Shown: piece by piece, positions 39,647 through 49,786 of the stretch
Numbering within the stretch: position 1 is the first letter of the stretch
Layout of the letters: each line of letters starts with the position of its first letter
Source of the DNA: a bacterium
GTDB taxonomy: Bacteria; Vulcanimicrobiota; JABDET01
Reading direction: 5' to 3'
DNA: 64,000 bases
Assembly: GCA_021800275.1 (NCBI GenBank)
Contig: JAJYZB010000002.1
Span: 1-64,000 of the forward strand
The notes under the pieces: model-generated
Databases searched by the model: none
The model's input: the letters and a program-made list of their open reading frames with translations, nothing else
What the model was told of the DNA's origin: nothing
Position numbers and translations under genes: made by a program

Positions 39647-40840
39647 ATGGAAATAAAACCCGCTAAGATGGTCTTGGAAAAGGAACAAGGCCTTAAAACC
39701 GAAGAATTTGTTGTTAATGTTGGGCCACAGCATCCAAGCACCCATGGTCTATTAAGATTAGTCGTAACTCTTGATGGAGAAAAAGTCATCGAAGTCGTTC
39801 CCCATATTGGATACCTCCACCGTTCAACAGAGAAAATCGCTGAAAATCGTTACTATCACAGTTTTGTCCCTTATACAGATCGCCTGGACTACATTTCTTC
39901 GATGTTCATGAATTGGGGATATGTGGTGGCTGTTGAAAAAGTAGCAGGTATTTGTATTTCTCCAAGAGCAGAGTATATCCGAATTTTAATCGGAGAAATG
40001 AATCGCATTTCCAGCCATCTCCTTTTTTATGGAACCTTTGGCATGGATATTGGGGCTTTCACTCCTTTTTTGTGGGCTTTTAGAGAAAGAGAAAAAATAC
40101 TTGATCTATTTGAATCTTTATGTGGACAGAGATTGACTTACAACTACTACCGAATCGGTGGTGTTTCCCATGATCTTCCCAAGGGGTGGATTGAACGTCT
40201 GAAAAAGTTTTTAAATCAATTCAAATCCGCTTACAAAGAAATGGATGACATCTTAACTGATAATATAATCTTCTTAAAAAGAACAAAAGGGGTTGGAGTT
40301 CTGTCGAAGGAAAAAGCTATCGCTTTTGGATGCACCGGTCCTGTTCTGCGCGCTTCAGGAGTAAACTGGGACATAAGAAAAGATGAACCGTATTCTGCTT
40401 ATAATGAATTAAAATTTGATGTTCCTGTTGGAGAAAATGGAGATACCTGGGACAGATACTGGGTTCGAATGCAGGAGATCCTTCAATCTGTGAGATTGAT
40501 TGAACAGTGTCTCGTAAAATTAGAGGAAATGGATGAGCAAATCGCTCAAATACCTTATGGTGGAAGAGGATTTAAAGATCTAACAGAAACTCATATTCGG
40601 ACAAAGTCAGTTCTCACAGTGCCTCCAGGTGAAGCTTATATGCGAATCGAAGCTCCGCGAGGAGAGTTAGGATATTATCTGGTCAGTAAAGGCGGCGAAA
40701 AGCCCTGGAGATTGAAAATCCGTTCAGGAACCTTCTGCAATTTAGCGATTCTGCCAGAATTGACCAGGGGAGGACTGGTGGCTGATCTCGTTGCAATTCT
40801 GGCAAGTCTTGACATTGTTTTAGGAGAAATTGACAGATGA
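39647..40840 (+). CDS. nuoD: NADH-quinone oxidoreductase subunit D
   Basis: VNVGPQHPSTHGLLRLVVTLDGE; PHIGYLHRSTEKIAENRYYHSFVPYTDRLDY; GAFTPFLWAFREREKILDLFE; RIGGVSHDLP. Confidence 0.96.
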   Translation: MEIKPAKMVLEKEQGLKTEEFVVNVGPQHPSTHGLLRLVVTLDGEKVIEVVPHIGYLHRSTEKIAENRYYHSFVPYTDRLDYISSMFMNWGYVVAVEKVAGICISPRAEYIRILIGEMNRISSHLLFYGTFGMDIGAFTPFLWAFREREKILDLFESLCGQRLTYNYYRIGGVSHDLPKGWIERLKKFLNQFKSAYKEMDDILTDNIIFLKRTKGVGVLSKEKAIAFGCTGPVLRASGVNWDIRKDEPYSAYNELKFDVPVGENGDTWDRYWVRMQEILQSVRLIEQCLVKLEEMDEQIAQIPYGGRGFKDLTETHIRTKSVLTVPPGEAYMRIEAPRGELGYYLVSKGGEKPWRLKIRSGTFCNLAILPELTRGGLVADLVAILASLDIVLGEIDR

Positions 40841-40881
40841 GCTGCTCTAAAACAGCTTTCAATCCGAGGGGAGATTAGCCT

Positions 40882-42636
40882 ATGAACAGCTCTGAGGTGT
40901 CACCGACACGAGAAAAAATGCCTGAATCCAATCCTCCTCAATCTTCTGATTTCATCAGAGAAATTATCAAGCAAGATCTAATAGAAGGGAAAAACAACGG
41001 GAAAGTTATGACTCGTTTTCCTCCTGAACCCAATGGATACCTGCATATTGGCCACGCCAAATCCATCTGTTTAAATTTTGGAATTGCTCGTGATTATAAC
41101 GGCCTCTGCAATCTCAGGTTTGATGACACCAATCCTGAAAAAGAAGATGTGGAATATGTGGATTCCATCATGGAGGATGTCAAATGGTTAGGTTTTGATT
41201 GGGAAAATCGCTTATATTTTGCTTCTGATTATTTCGAGCAACTTTATCAGTATGCCGTGGAACTGATTAAACTGGGGAAAGCTTATGTGTGCGATCTCAC
41301 ACCGGATGAAATCAGAGACACGAGAGGCACTCTCACAGAACCAGGGAAAGAATCTCCTTATCGATCCCGGACCCTTGAAGAAAATTTAAATCTTTTCCAG
41401 AGAATGAGACAGGGAGAGTTTCCAGATGGAAGCAAAAGCCTGAGAGCTAAAATTAACATGAGTTCACCGAATTTAAACATGAGAGATCCTGTTCTTTATC
41501 GAATTCGCAGAGTAGAACACCACCGCACTGGAAACAAATGGTGCATTTATCCCATGTACGATTATGCCCATCCCCTTTCTGATGCGATAGAAGGCATTAC
41601 TCATTCTATATGCACCTTAGAGTTTGAAAATCACAGACCTCTTTACGACTGGTTTCTCAATACGCTGAAAACAAACTCTTGCCCAAGGCAGATTGAATTC
41701 GCCAGGCTTAATCTCACTTATACGGTTTTGAGCAAAAGAAGATTAATTGAACTGGTGCAAAGCAACTTTGTGGATGGATGGGATGATCCTAGAATGCCCA
41801 CATTAGCCGGATTGCGTCGCAGAGGTTATACCCCTCTAGCCATACGAAACTTCTGCGCTGCTATTGGTGTGGCTAAAAGCGATTCTATTGTAGAAATCGA
41901 AAATCTGGAACACTATCTTCGAGAAGACCTTAACAATAAGGCGCTGCGAGTCATGGCAGTCTTAAAACCTCTTAAAGTCATTCTTGACAATTATCCCGAA
42001 GATAAAACAGAAGAACTGGATGCCGAGAACAATCCTGAAGATTTCTCAGCAGGAACAAGAAAGATTCCGTTTTCTCGAGTCCTTTACATTGAACAAGAAG
42101 ATTTCAGAGAAGCTCCTCCAAAAGGGTTTTTCCGCCTCTCTCCAGGAAAAGAAGTAAGGTTGAAACACGCCTATTATATCAAGTGTGAAAAAGTGATTAA
42201 AGACGAAAAAACAGGAGAAATCAGAGAACTGCGGTGCACTTATGATCCAAATTCCCGCGGGGGCTGGACCCAAGATGGCAGGAAAGTGATGGGAACCCTT
42301 CACTGGGTTTCAGTTCCTCATGCAGGAGAAGCAGAGGTGCGGCTCTATGACCGCCTTTTCTTAAAACCAGACCCGAACGATGTGACAGAAGGACAAGATT
42401 ATAAAACAAATTTAAACCCAAATTCGGTGAAAATTTTAACAGGATGCAAAATTGAACCTGGATTGATGGATGCAAAACCAGGAACCCCTTATCAATTCCT
42501 GCGTCAGGGATATTTCTGTTTGGATTATCGCTGCTCTACCCCAGAAAAGCTTGTTTTTAATCAAACCATCAATTTGAAAGACACCTGGGGAAAAATCGAA
42601 AAATTCCAAAAAAATGGGAGGAAAGACCAGAAATGA
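40882..42636 (+). CDS. glnS: Glutaminyl-tRNA synthetase
   Basis: [50 protein letters not shown] (KMSKS-like); [26 protein letters not shown]. Confidence 0.95.
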   Translation: MNSSEVSPTREKMPESNPPQSSDFIREIIKQDLIEGKNNGKVMTRFPPEPNGYLHIGHAKSICLNFGIARDYNGLCNLRFDDTNPEKEDVEYVDSIMEDVKWLGFDWENRLYFASDYFEQLYQYAVELIKLGKAYVCDLTPDEIRDTRGTLTEPGKESPYRSRTLEENLNLFQRMRQGEFPDGSKSLRAKINMSSPNLNMRDPVLYRIRRVEHHRTGNKWCIYPMYDYAHPLSDAIEGITHSICTLEFENHRPLYDWFLNTLKTNSCPRQIEFARLNLTYTVLSKRRLIELVQSNFVDGWDDPRMPTLAGLRRRGYTPLAIRNFCAAIGVAKSDSIVEIENLEHYLREDLNNKALRVMAVLKPLKVILDNYPEDKTEELDAENNPEDFSAGTRKIPFSRVLYIEQEDFREAPPKGFFRLSPGKEVRLKHAYYIKCEKVIKDEKTGEIRELRCTYDPNSRGGWTQDGRKVMGTLHWVSVPHAGEAEVRLYDRLFLKPDPNDVTEGQDYKTNLNPNSVKILTGCKIEPGLMDAKPGTPYQFLRQGYFCLDYRCSTPEKLVFNQTINLKDTWGKIEKFQKNGRKDQK

Positions 42637-43940
42637 CGCTTCAAGCCTTAAAACATCTACACCGCTTTGACGGGGGTTTAGCGTATTTTTTAGCCACAGG
42701 AAAATTGAAGATTTCAACTCTTGGGATCCACTACCAAATACCCTGGCTTCATCTCTTTCCTCTAGCTGCCTGGATTATCAGCATGTTTGTCATGAGTGGA
42801 ATTGTGGCAGGCTTTGTTTCAGTCAATGTCATGGCTCTGGTATGGCTTGAAAGAAAAGTCTCAGGATTGATCCAGAATCGCATGGGACCCATGATGATCA
42901 ACATTTTACAACCTAAAATGCTGGCTTCGAGCAAAAATCCAGTTTTAAAATGGATTTCAGTTTGGTTTGGAGGCTGGCTGCAGACCATGGCTGATGGAGT
43001 TAAACTGCTTTTAAAAGAGGATATTATTCCTGTTAACGCAGATAAATGGGTTTTTATCACGGCTCCTATCTGTGTGTTCACGGCTAGCTTGATGGGATAT
43101 GCGCTTATTCCGTTTGCTCCTCAGTTTCCTATTATTGAAAATTTAAATATCGGCTTTTTGTTCATTTTTGCTTTTGGTTCGTACACCGTGATCGGCATTT
43201 TAATGGCGGGCTGGAGCTCTAACAATAAATACAGTCTTCTGGGAGGCATGAGATCTGCGGCTCAACTTATCACTTACGAAATCCCCATGCTCCTGGCTCT
43301 ATTAGGTGTGGTTATGATGACAGGAACCCTTAAAATGGAAAAAATCGTGAATTTTCAGAGAAGTCTTGGAACCCATCATGGACACTGGCTCATTTTATAC
43401 CAACCTTTGGGTTTTTTAATCTTCCTGATCGCGGGAATAGCGGAAACAAACCGCACCCCTTTTGACATGCCCGAAGCAGAATCAGAATTGGTATCAGGAT
43501 TTAACACCGAATATTCAGGATTTCGATTTTCCCTTTTTTTCTTAAGTGAATTTTCTAATATGTTTTTATCCTGCGCTCTTGGGGCAACTTTATTTCTTGG
43601 GGGATGGTCAGGACCAGGTTCATCTTATGGAATTATCGCTTTTCTCTGGCTTATGATAAAAGCATACGGTCTTGTTCTTGTCTTTATGTGGATCCGATGG
43701 ACACTCCCCAGAGTCAGGATCGACCAGATGATGGAGTTTGGCTGGAAAGTGTTAACCCCTCTGGCTCTCCTGAATATTTTATGGACAGGGGGAGAAATTC
43801 TGCTCGTTAAAATTCAAGGGTACCAGCATCAGTATCTTTACATCTGGTTTCCGATCAGCCTTTTAGTCCTGGCGATGCTGTTCATGCCAAAGCCCAAAAA
43901 AAAGAGAGAACACAAACTTAAGTTTGCTCCTTTTCTTTGA
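42633..43940 (+). CDS. nuoH: NADH-quinone oxidoreductase subunit H
   Basis: [86 protein letters not shown]. Confidence 0.95.
   Translation: MTLQALKHLHRFDGGLAYFLATGKLKISTLGIHYQIPWLHLFPLAAWIISMFVMSGIVAGFVSVNVMALVWLERKVSGLIQNRMGPMMINILQPKMLASSKNPVLKWISVWFGGWLQTMADGVKLLLKEDIIPVNADKWVFITAPICVFTASLMGYALIPFAPQFPIIENLNIGFLFIFAFGSYTVIGILMAGWSSNNKYSLLGGMRSAAQLITYEIPMLLALLGVVMMTGTLKMEKIVNFQRSLGTHHGHWLILYQPLGFLIFLIAGIAETNRTPFDMPEAESELVSGFNTEYSGFRFSLFFLSEFSNMFLSCALGATLFLGGWSGPGSSYGIIAFLWLMIKAYGLVLVFMWIRWTLPRVRIDQMMEFGWKVLTPLALLNILWTGGEILLVKIQGYQHQYLYIWFPISLLVLAMLFMPKPKKKREHKLKFAPFL
43913..43926. other. Perfect 14-bp palindrome CAAACTTAAGTTTG at the convergent nuoH / HD-GYP overlap
   Basis: Read directly; lies at the 3' ends of both genes. 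Confidence 0.6.
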
Positions 43941-45084
43941 CCTGGACAATCTCATCCAGAGAATCGATAAAAGCTTTTACTACCACAGGATCAAAATGCT
44001 TCCCTGATTCCTCTCGAATCATGTCAACTGCCTGGGCAACTGAAAAAGCAGGCTTGTAAACGCGCTTTGAGGTCAAAGCGTCAAACACATCAGGGAGGGC
44101 AACAATCCTTCCGTAAAAAGGAATTGCCTCTCCTTTTAAACCATAAGGATAACCTGTTCCATTAAATTTCTCATGATGAGATATCGCAATCTCTTTCGCT
44201 ATCTGAAATAATTTCTGATCTGAACCCTCTAAAATTTTAGCCCCTATCAAAGTATGTTTTTTCATCAATTCAAATTCTTCAGGAGTTAATTTTCCTGGTT
44301 TCAACAATACAGCATCAGGAACTCCAAGTTTCCCGATATCATGCATTGGGGCGGCATATCTTAAAAAGTCAATCTCTTTTGTTTGAAGTCCTAATTTTTT
44401 TGCCACAACAATCGTGTAGCCGGTCACTCTTCTCAAATGAGCTTCTGTATCTTCGTCTCGATATTCTGCCGCTTTGCTTAAGCGGAAAATAGTGTCTAAA
44501 TGTGCTTGTTTGATCTCTTCTAAAAGCATGGCATTTCGAATCGCGACAGCTGCTTGAGAAGCAAGAGAAAGCATCAATTCCTCAAACATTTCAGGAAATG
44601 GAACCGTTTCTTTTTGTTCATTCATGGCATTGATCAACTGAAGAACTCCGATCACTTCACCATTTGGAATGTTCATAGGAACAGCTAACACAGAACAAGT
44701 TCTGTAGTGATTTTCTTCATCAAACTTCTTAAGAAAACGATAAGGGACTTCAGAGGGTAAATGATAGGCATCAGGAATGTTCAAAACTTTTCCTGTGACT
44801 GCGACATGTCCAGCAATAGACTCGTTATTTAATTTCACGGAAGATCCATAATAATCGGATTTTTGTTCCCCACCTCTAGAATCAAGGGTCTCGTTCTGCG
44901 CTGCAATAAAAATCAATCCACCTCCCTGCTTTAGGAATAATGAACCTGCATCAGCTCGCGCAAAAATTCTCGCTTCACGCAGAATTAGATCTAAAAGACG
45001 ATCTAAATCTTTTTCGCAGGAAAGAGCAATGCCAATCCGGTTTAAATGATGCAGCAGTTCACTGGAATCTTTACTGCTTATCAT
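43918..45084 (-). CDS. GAF domain plus HD-GYP phosphodiesterase
   Basis: AAPMHDIGKLGVPDAVLLKPGKLTPEEFELMKKH...SHHEKFNGTGYPYGLKGEAIPFYGRIVALPDVFDALTSKRVYKPA; GAF-like N-terminal half. Confidence 0.92.
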   Translation of the reverse strand: MISSKDSSELLHHLNRIGIALSCEKDLDRLLDLILREARIFARADAGSLFLKQGGGLIFIAAQNETLDSRGGEQKSDYYGSSVKLNNESIAGHVAVTGKVLNIPDAYHLPSEVPYRFLKKFDEENHYRTCSVLAVPMNIPNGEVIGVLQLINAMNEQKETVPFPEMFEELMLSLASQAAVAIRNAMLLEEIKQAHLDTIFRLSKAAEYRDEDTEAHLRRVTGYTIVVAKKLGLQTKEIDFLRYAAPMHDIGKLGVPDAVLLKPGKLTPEEFELMKKHTLIGAKILEGSDQKLFQIAKEIAISHHEKFNGTGYPYGLKGEAIPFYGRIVALPDVFDALTSKRVYKPAFSVAQAVDMIREESGKHFDPVVVKAFIDSLDEIVQVKEKEQT

Positions 45085-45089
45085 TGAAT

Positions 45090-45575
45090 CTATCTCTTCC
45101 TTTCCAGAGCCATCTTTTTCCCTAATTCCAACAAATTCTGCTCTTCTTCTGTTTCAGAAATCAGCCGCGGAACACGAACTTTATTTCCAGCGCTGTCCAA
45201 AGCTACATACGTTAAATAAGCTGTTCCCGTTTTCTGAACGTTTCCGCTCAGAGGATCTTCAGAAAAAATATTGACCTGAACCTCCATACTGGTATTCCCG
45301 ACATAAATCACCCGACTTCTTAAAATTAAAATCTGACCTACTTTCACGGGAGAGAGAAAATCCAACTGCCCCATACTGGCAGTCACAACCGTCATTCTGC
45401 AGTGTCTTATCGCTGAAATAGTACCAGCGATATCTACCCACTGCGCCACTTTCCCGCCAAAAATTGTTCCTAGTGGATTGGTGTCATTAGGAAGCACAAC
45501 CTCTGTCATCTCTACATAAGATTCTTTCATTTTTTTATTAAGATTCATGTTTTGCTTCTTTCCACCATTGATCAA
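45090..45575 (-). CDS. Hotdog-fold acyl-CoA thioesterase
   Basis: EMTEVVLPNDTNPLGTIFGGKVAQWVDIAGTISAIRHC...LDFLSPVKVGQIL. Confidence 0.88.
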   Translation of the reverse strand: MINGGKKQNMNLNKKMKESYVEMTEVVLPNDTNPLGTIFGGKVAQWVDIAGTISAIRHCRMTVVTASMGQLDFLSPVKVGQILILRSRVIYVGNTSMEVQVNIFSEDPLSGNVQKTGTAYLTYVALDSAGNKVRVPRLISETEEEQNLLELGKKMALERKR

Positions 45576-46308
45576 GCTGCTCCAGAGAAAAATCTGCTAT
45601 CTGTTTGCTTTGATGAACCGCCTTTTTCTCAAGATATTCAAATCTTTTTCTGAATCTTTGATTTGCTTTTAAAAGAGCCTCTTCAGCGCTTAAATCTAAC
45701 CATGTGGCTAAATGGGTTAAAACAAATAGAACATCTCCAAGCTCTTCTTCAAGATTTTCTCTATTCCCTGATTCCTGAGCTTCTTCAAACTCTTCCAATT
45801 CTTCCTGTAACTTTTCTTTTACCCCTGAAATATCCGTCCATTTAAATCCGCTGCGGTGAGCTCTTTCTTGAAGCTCTGCAGACTGGAGAAGAGCGGGCAT
45901 GCCTTTAGGCACTCTGCTTAAAAGCGAGCCATTAGCTTCTTTTAGTTTGAGTTGATCCCAATGCAGCGTCTGTTCTTCTGCTGTTTTAATTTTTACATCG
46001 CCAAAAACATGGGGATGACGGGTTTTCAATTTTTGAGCAAGCTCTCCTATCACGTCAGAAATCGTGAACTCATCTGATTCTTCTGCGATTTGCGCATGAA
46101 AAATCACTTGAAAGAGAATATCTCCCAGTTCTTTTTTTAGTTCACCGCAATTTCTTTCCTGAATAGCTTCAAGAGCTTCATGAGCTTCTTCCAGAAGATA
46201 TAACCGAATGGATTCATGCGTCTGTTTTTGATCCCAGGGACATCCCCCTTCAGGGGAACGCAATTTTTTAACAATCTCCAAAAGATCCGCAAACTCACTT
46301 GACGGCAT
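45538..46308 (-). CDS. mazG: Nucleoside triphosphate pyrophosphohydrolase MazG
   Basis: LRSPEGGCPWDQKQTHESIRLYLLEEAHEALEAI...ELGDILFQVIFHAQIA...RHPHVFGD...EELGDVLFVLTHLA. Confidence 0.93.
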   Translation of the reverse strand: MPSSEFADLLEIVKKLRSPEGGCPWDQKQTHESIRLYLLEEAHEALEAIQERNCGELKKELGDILFQVIFHAQIAEESDEFTISDVIGELAQKLKTRHPHVFGDVKIKTAEEQTLHWDQLKLKEANGSLLSRVPKGMPALLQSAELQERAHRSGFKWTDISGVKEKLQEELEEFEEAQESGNRENLEEELGDVLFVLTHLATWLDLSAEEALLKANQRFRKRFEYLEKKAVHQSKQIADFSLEQLDQWWKEAKHES

Positions 46309-47113
46309 ACGATCCTTTATAAACGACTTTATACTCTGTTCTTAATTTTAGAAGAAAAGTCTTTACTCGATCATGCGCCATAAGAGTTTCAATTTCAGAT
46401 TTCAATTGGACAAAGTGATTTTTAAAATTTAGAGCTTTTAGAATATAGTACCCTTTAGGAGTTTTAATGGGACTTGAAACCTCACCAGATTTCAAAGAAA
46501 AGACAGCTTTGGCTATAGCAGGAGACATTTTCATCAAATCTCCTTCTGAAACATATCCTAAATAACCGCCATTTTCTCTTCCCACTGGATCCAGAGAAAA
46601 CTGACTGGCTTCTGTGGCAAAAGGCTTGCCTTTTTTCAAATCACTTAAAATAGCCTGCGCCTGTTTTGGATCAGCCACAACAATCGCGCTCAATTCTGCC
46701 TCTGGGAGAGAACTTTTATTGGCTTCATAAAAAGCGCGAACCTTGGACTTGGGGATTGTAGCCATAATGTCTTTTTGAAGAAGAAGATTTAACTTAATGC
46801 TCTTTTTTAAATTCTTCAGTCTGTTTGGGGTTAACGTTTGCAAATTAAGGGGACCTAAAGTTTTTTTAACTTTGCTGACTTCTTTCTCCACTTCTTGATC
46901 AGATACTTGCACATGATGAGCCGCGGCATATTCTTTAATCATTTTTTCAGTGATTAAATTTTGGAGCATCTGCTTTCCTCCCGCCTGCTCAAGAGCCCGA
47001 TCCAGCTGCTTTTTTGTGATCGACTCTCCATTAACCGTTGCAACCACGTGAGAACAGCCATACAGCAGCAGTCCCATTCCAATCAGCACAGCCCAAAAAA
47101 TAGTTTTTCTCAT
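46295..47113 (-). CDS. Parvulin-type peptidyl-prolyl isomerase lipoprotein
   Basis: MRKTIFWAVLIGMGLLLYGCS lipobox; FSLDPVGRENGGYLGYVSEGDLMKMSPAIAKAVFSLKSGEVSSPIKTPKGYYILKAL. Confidence 0.9.
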   Translation of the reverse strand: MRKTIFWAVLIGMGLLLYGCSHVVATVNGESITKKQLDRALEQAGGKQMLQNLITEKMIKEYAAAHHVQVSDQEVEKEVSKVKKTLGPLNLQTLTPNRLKNLKKSIKLNLLLQKDIMATIPKSKVRAFYEANKSSLPEAELSAIVVADPKQAQAILSDLKKGKPFATEASQFSLDPVGRENGGYLGYVSEGDLMKMSPAIAKAVFSLKSGEVSSPIKTPKGYYILKALNFKNHFVQLKSEIETLMAHDRVKTFLLKLRTEYKVVYKGSYAVK

Positions 47114-47130
47114 TTAATTCCTCCTCGTCT

Positions 47131-49059
47131 TTACTCTTCCATGGTGGACAGATCGCCAATTTGTTCCCCTGTTTCTTTTGCTTTTAATACTCTTCTCATA
47201 ATTTTTCCGGATCGCGTTTTAGGAAGGAACTCCACAAACTCCAGCTCATCGGGAACAGCAATTGGCCCTACTGTTTCACGAATATGCTGCATCAGTTCTT
47301 CTTTAAGTTTCCTATCTCCTGAAATGCCCTTCTTCAAAATCACAAAAGCTTTAATGGCTTCCCCTTTTACAGGATCTGGTTTCCCAATCACAGCAGCTTC
47401 TGCGGCGCAGGGGTGACTAACAAGACTAGATTCAATTTCCATGCTTCCTAACCGATGCCCTGCTTTTTTAATCACATCATCTACTCTTCCTTGAATCCAG
47501 AAATATCCATCTTTATCCTTATGGCAGGCATCTCCTGCAAAATATCTGCCTGGTATTGTATTCCAATACTGCTCATATCTCGCAGAATCTTTATAAACCG
47601 TACGAAACATAGCGGGCCAGGGGTTTTCAATCACTAAGTACCCACCCTGACCTTCTGGAACAGGAACCCCTTCTTTATTCACTACTCCAACCTTTATTGT
47701 TGGGAAAGGATGTGTGACTGAACCTGGTTTCAGCGGTGTTATTGGCAGAGGGCTGATCATCTGCATTCCCGTCTCTGTCATCCACCAGGTGTCCATAATC
47801 GGAAGTCTATCTCCTGTCGCTTTTCGATACCACATCCAGGCTTCAGGATTAATCGGTTCACCAACGGTTCCAAGAAGTCTTAAACTGGAAAGATTATACC
47901 GGGCTGGAATCTGATCCCCAAAACGCATTAAAGCGCGAATTGCGGTAGGAGCAGTATAAAGAAGACCCACTTTATATTTTTCAATGAGCTGCCACCAGCG
48001 GCCAGGATCCGGGTAATCCATGCCCCCTTCATAAAACAAACTGGAGACTCCATGGAGAAGAGGAGCATATACAACATAGGAATGCCCTGTAACCCAGCCT
48101 GGATCAGCAGTGCACCACCAAACGTCCTGAGGCTTGACATCAAAAATAAACTTTAAAGTCGCATAAATTCCAACCATGTATCCACCGTGTATATGAACAG
48201 CTCCCTTCGGTTTTCCAGTTGTTCCTGAAGTATAAAGAATATAAAGTGGGTCCTCACTGTCCATCTCTTCACAAGGTGTAATTTCACTGGATTCTTTGAC
48301 AACTTCATTCCACCAAAAGTCTCTCTCTTTCTTCATTGAGATATCCAGATGCGCTCTATTTGCCACAATCGTATATTTTACTGCAGGGCAATTTTGAACA
48401 GCCTGATCTACAACTGGTTTCAGAGGAATCTTTTTCCCGCGGTAAAAATACCCATCTGCGGTTATAACGACTTTTGCTTCTGCATCCTCAAGTCTCTCCT
48501 GCAGAGCTTTAGCGGTAAAAGCGGAAAAAATAACAGAATGGACAGCCCCTATCCGAGCGCAGGCTAACATAGCAGTGAAAATTTCAGGAATTCGAGGCAG
48601 ATAAATTCCAACTCTATCCCCCTTTTTTATTCCTAATCTCTTCAATGCTGCTGACAAAGAATTAACCTGTTCATATAATTTTTTATAGGTCATGGTTTGA
48701 GATGTTCCATCCTCACCTTCCCAATAAATCGCGATTTTATTTTCCACTGAAGTTCCTATATGACGGTCAAGACAGTTGTAGCAGATATTAGTTTTTCCGT
48801 TTAAATAGAATTTTGCATACGGAAATTTCCATTCCAGAAATTTATCCCAGAGTTGAAACCAGTAAAGTTCTTTTGCCATATCTCCCCAGAAAATCTCAGG
48901 ACATCTTAATGACCAATCATAAAACCCGTCCCATTCAGAAAACCCTTTGGTATTCATATACTGCATCACATTAGATTGGGCAGTCAGCCCTACATCAGGC
49001 TGAAATAATCTTTCCTCTTTGAGTATCCGATCCGTGCTCTCCCATTCCAGTTTAGCCAT
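47131..49059 (-). CDS. acs: Acetyl-CoA synthetase
   Basis: LYTSGTTGKPKGAVHIHGGYMVG; TADPGWVTGHSYVVYAPLLHG; MDTWWMTETGMQMISPLP; GRVDDVIKKAGHRLGSMEIES; KTRSGKIMRRVLKA. Confidence 0.94.
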   Translation of the reverse strand: MAKLEWESTDRILKEERLFQPDVGLTAQSNVMQYMNTKGFSEWDGFYDWSLRCPEIFWGDMAKELYWFQLWDKFLEWKFPYAKFYLNGKTNICYNCLDRHIGTSVENKIAIYWEGEDGTSQTMTYKKLYEQVNSLSAALKRLGIKKGDRVGIYLPRIPEIFTAMLACARIGAVHSVIFSAFTAKALQERLEDAEAKVVITADGYFYRGKKIPLKPVVDQAVQNCPAVKYTIVANRAHLDISMKKERDFWWNEVVKESSEITPCEEMDSEDPLYILYTSGTTGKPKGAVHIHGGYMVGIYATLKFIFDVKPQDVWWCTADPGWVTGHSYVVYAPLLHGVSSLFYEGGMDYPDPGRWWQLIEKYKVGLLYTAPTAIRALMRFGDQIPARYNLSSLRLLGTVGEPINPEAWMWYRKATGDRLPIMDTWWMTETGMQMISPLPITPLKPGSVTHPFPTIKVGVVNKEGVPVPEGQGGYLVIENPWPAMFRTVYKDSARYEQYWNTIPGRYFAGDACHKDKDGYFWIQGRVDDVIKKAGHRLGSMEIESSLVSHPCAAEAAVIGKPDPVKGEAIKAFVILKKGISGDRKLKEELMQHIRETVGPIAVPDELEFVEFLPKTRSGKIMRRVLKAKETGEQIGDLSTMEE

Positions 49060-49157
49060 AATTTGACAATTTTACAAATTTACTCCTCTTCCTTTTTTGC
49101 AATAAATGGCGGAGCAAACAAGTGGCAGGAGACACATGGATTCAAAAAATTGGAGGT

Positions 49158-49724
49158 TCAACGATTCTTAACATATCCTTCTCTCATAATCGTCTTATGG
49201 CTGTGAGTGTCCAGATAATAAACAATATACTTTTCGCCAGAAAAAGCTTTAATATTATTAAAAAAAACTTTAACAAGTGCCCCCTGAAGTCGAGGATAAA
49301 TTTGTATTCTCTGCACAAAACCAGTATCTGGGCCCTCATAAAGCAAAACGCCACCATCAATCTCTTTCCCATTATAACCGGACACAAGTTTCCAGCGAAA
49401 CTGAATCCCTTTCCGATAAATCAAAACAAGTCCAAAAGATCCTGCGGCTCCCCACGCCTGATTTACAGGATGATCAATTAAAACTGCTTTTTTGCCCCAG
49501 GGACCTAGGAGAAAAAAATTGTGATACGAGTTGATGTAAAGCGTCCATTTTTCACCTTCATAGTGTATATATTTCACAAAAGCATACGCTTTTAAAGAAA
49601 CGAAGAAAAAGAAAAATAGTCCCACTCCCAAAAATAAAAGCGTTTTATTAAAAATAAATTTTAATTTCAACATGAAGCGCATATTAGACTTCATTAAATT
49701 GTATTTCTTGGCTCTTTTAAGCAT
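49158..49724 (-). CDS. Hypothetical secreted/membrane-anchored protein
   Basis: Hydrophobic N-terminus FIFNKTLLFLGVGLFFFFFVSLKAYA; no family recognised. Confidence 0.55.
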   Translation of the reverse strand: MLKRAKKYNLMKSNMRFMLKLKFIFNKTLLFLGVGLFFFFFVSLKAYAFVKYIHYEGEKWTLYINSYHNFFLLGPWGKKAVLIDHPVNQAWGAAGSFGLVLIYRKGIQFRWKLVSGYNGKEIDGGVLLYEGPDTGFVQRIQIYPRLQGALVKVFFNNIKAFSGEKYIVYYLDTHSHKTIMREGYVKNR

Positions 49725-49786
49725 ACCTGCCGCAAATGGGAAATCTAAAAACTGACTTTAAAGAAGGGTCAAGAGGTTATAAAATC

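Noticed and set aside
46961-47416. 151-aa + strand ORF over the ppiC-like / acs junction
   Set aside because: Antisense to two well-supported genes; no family features.
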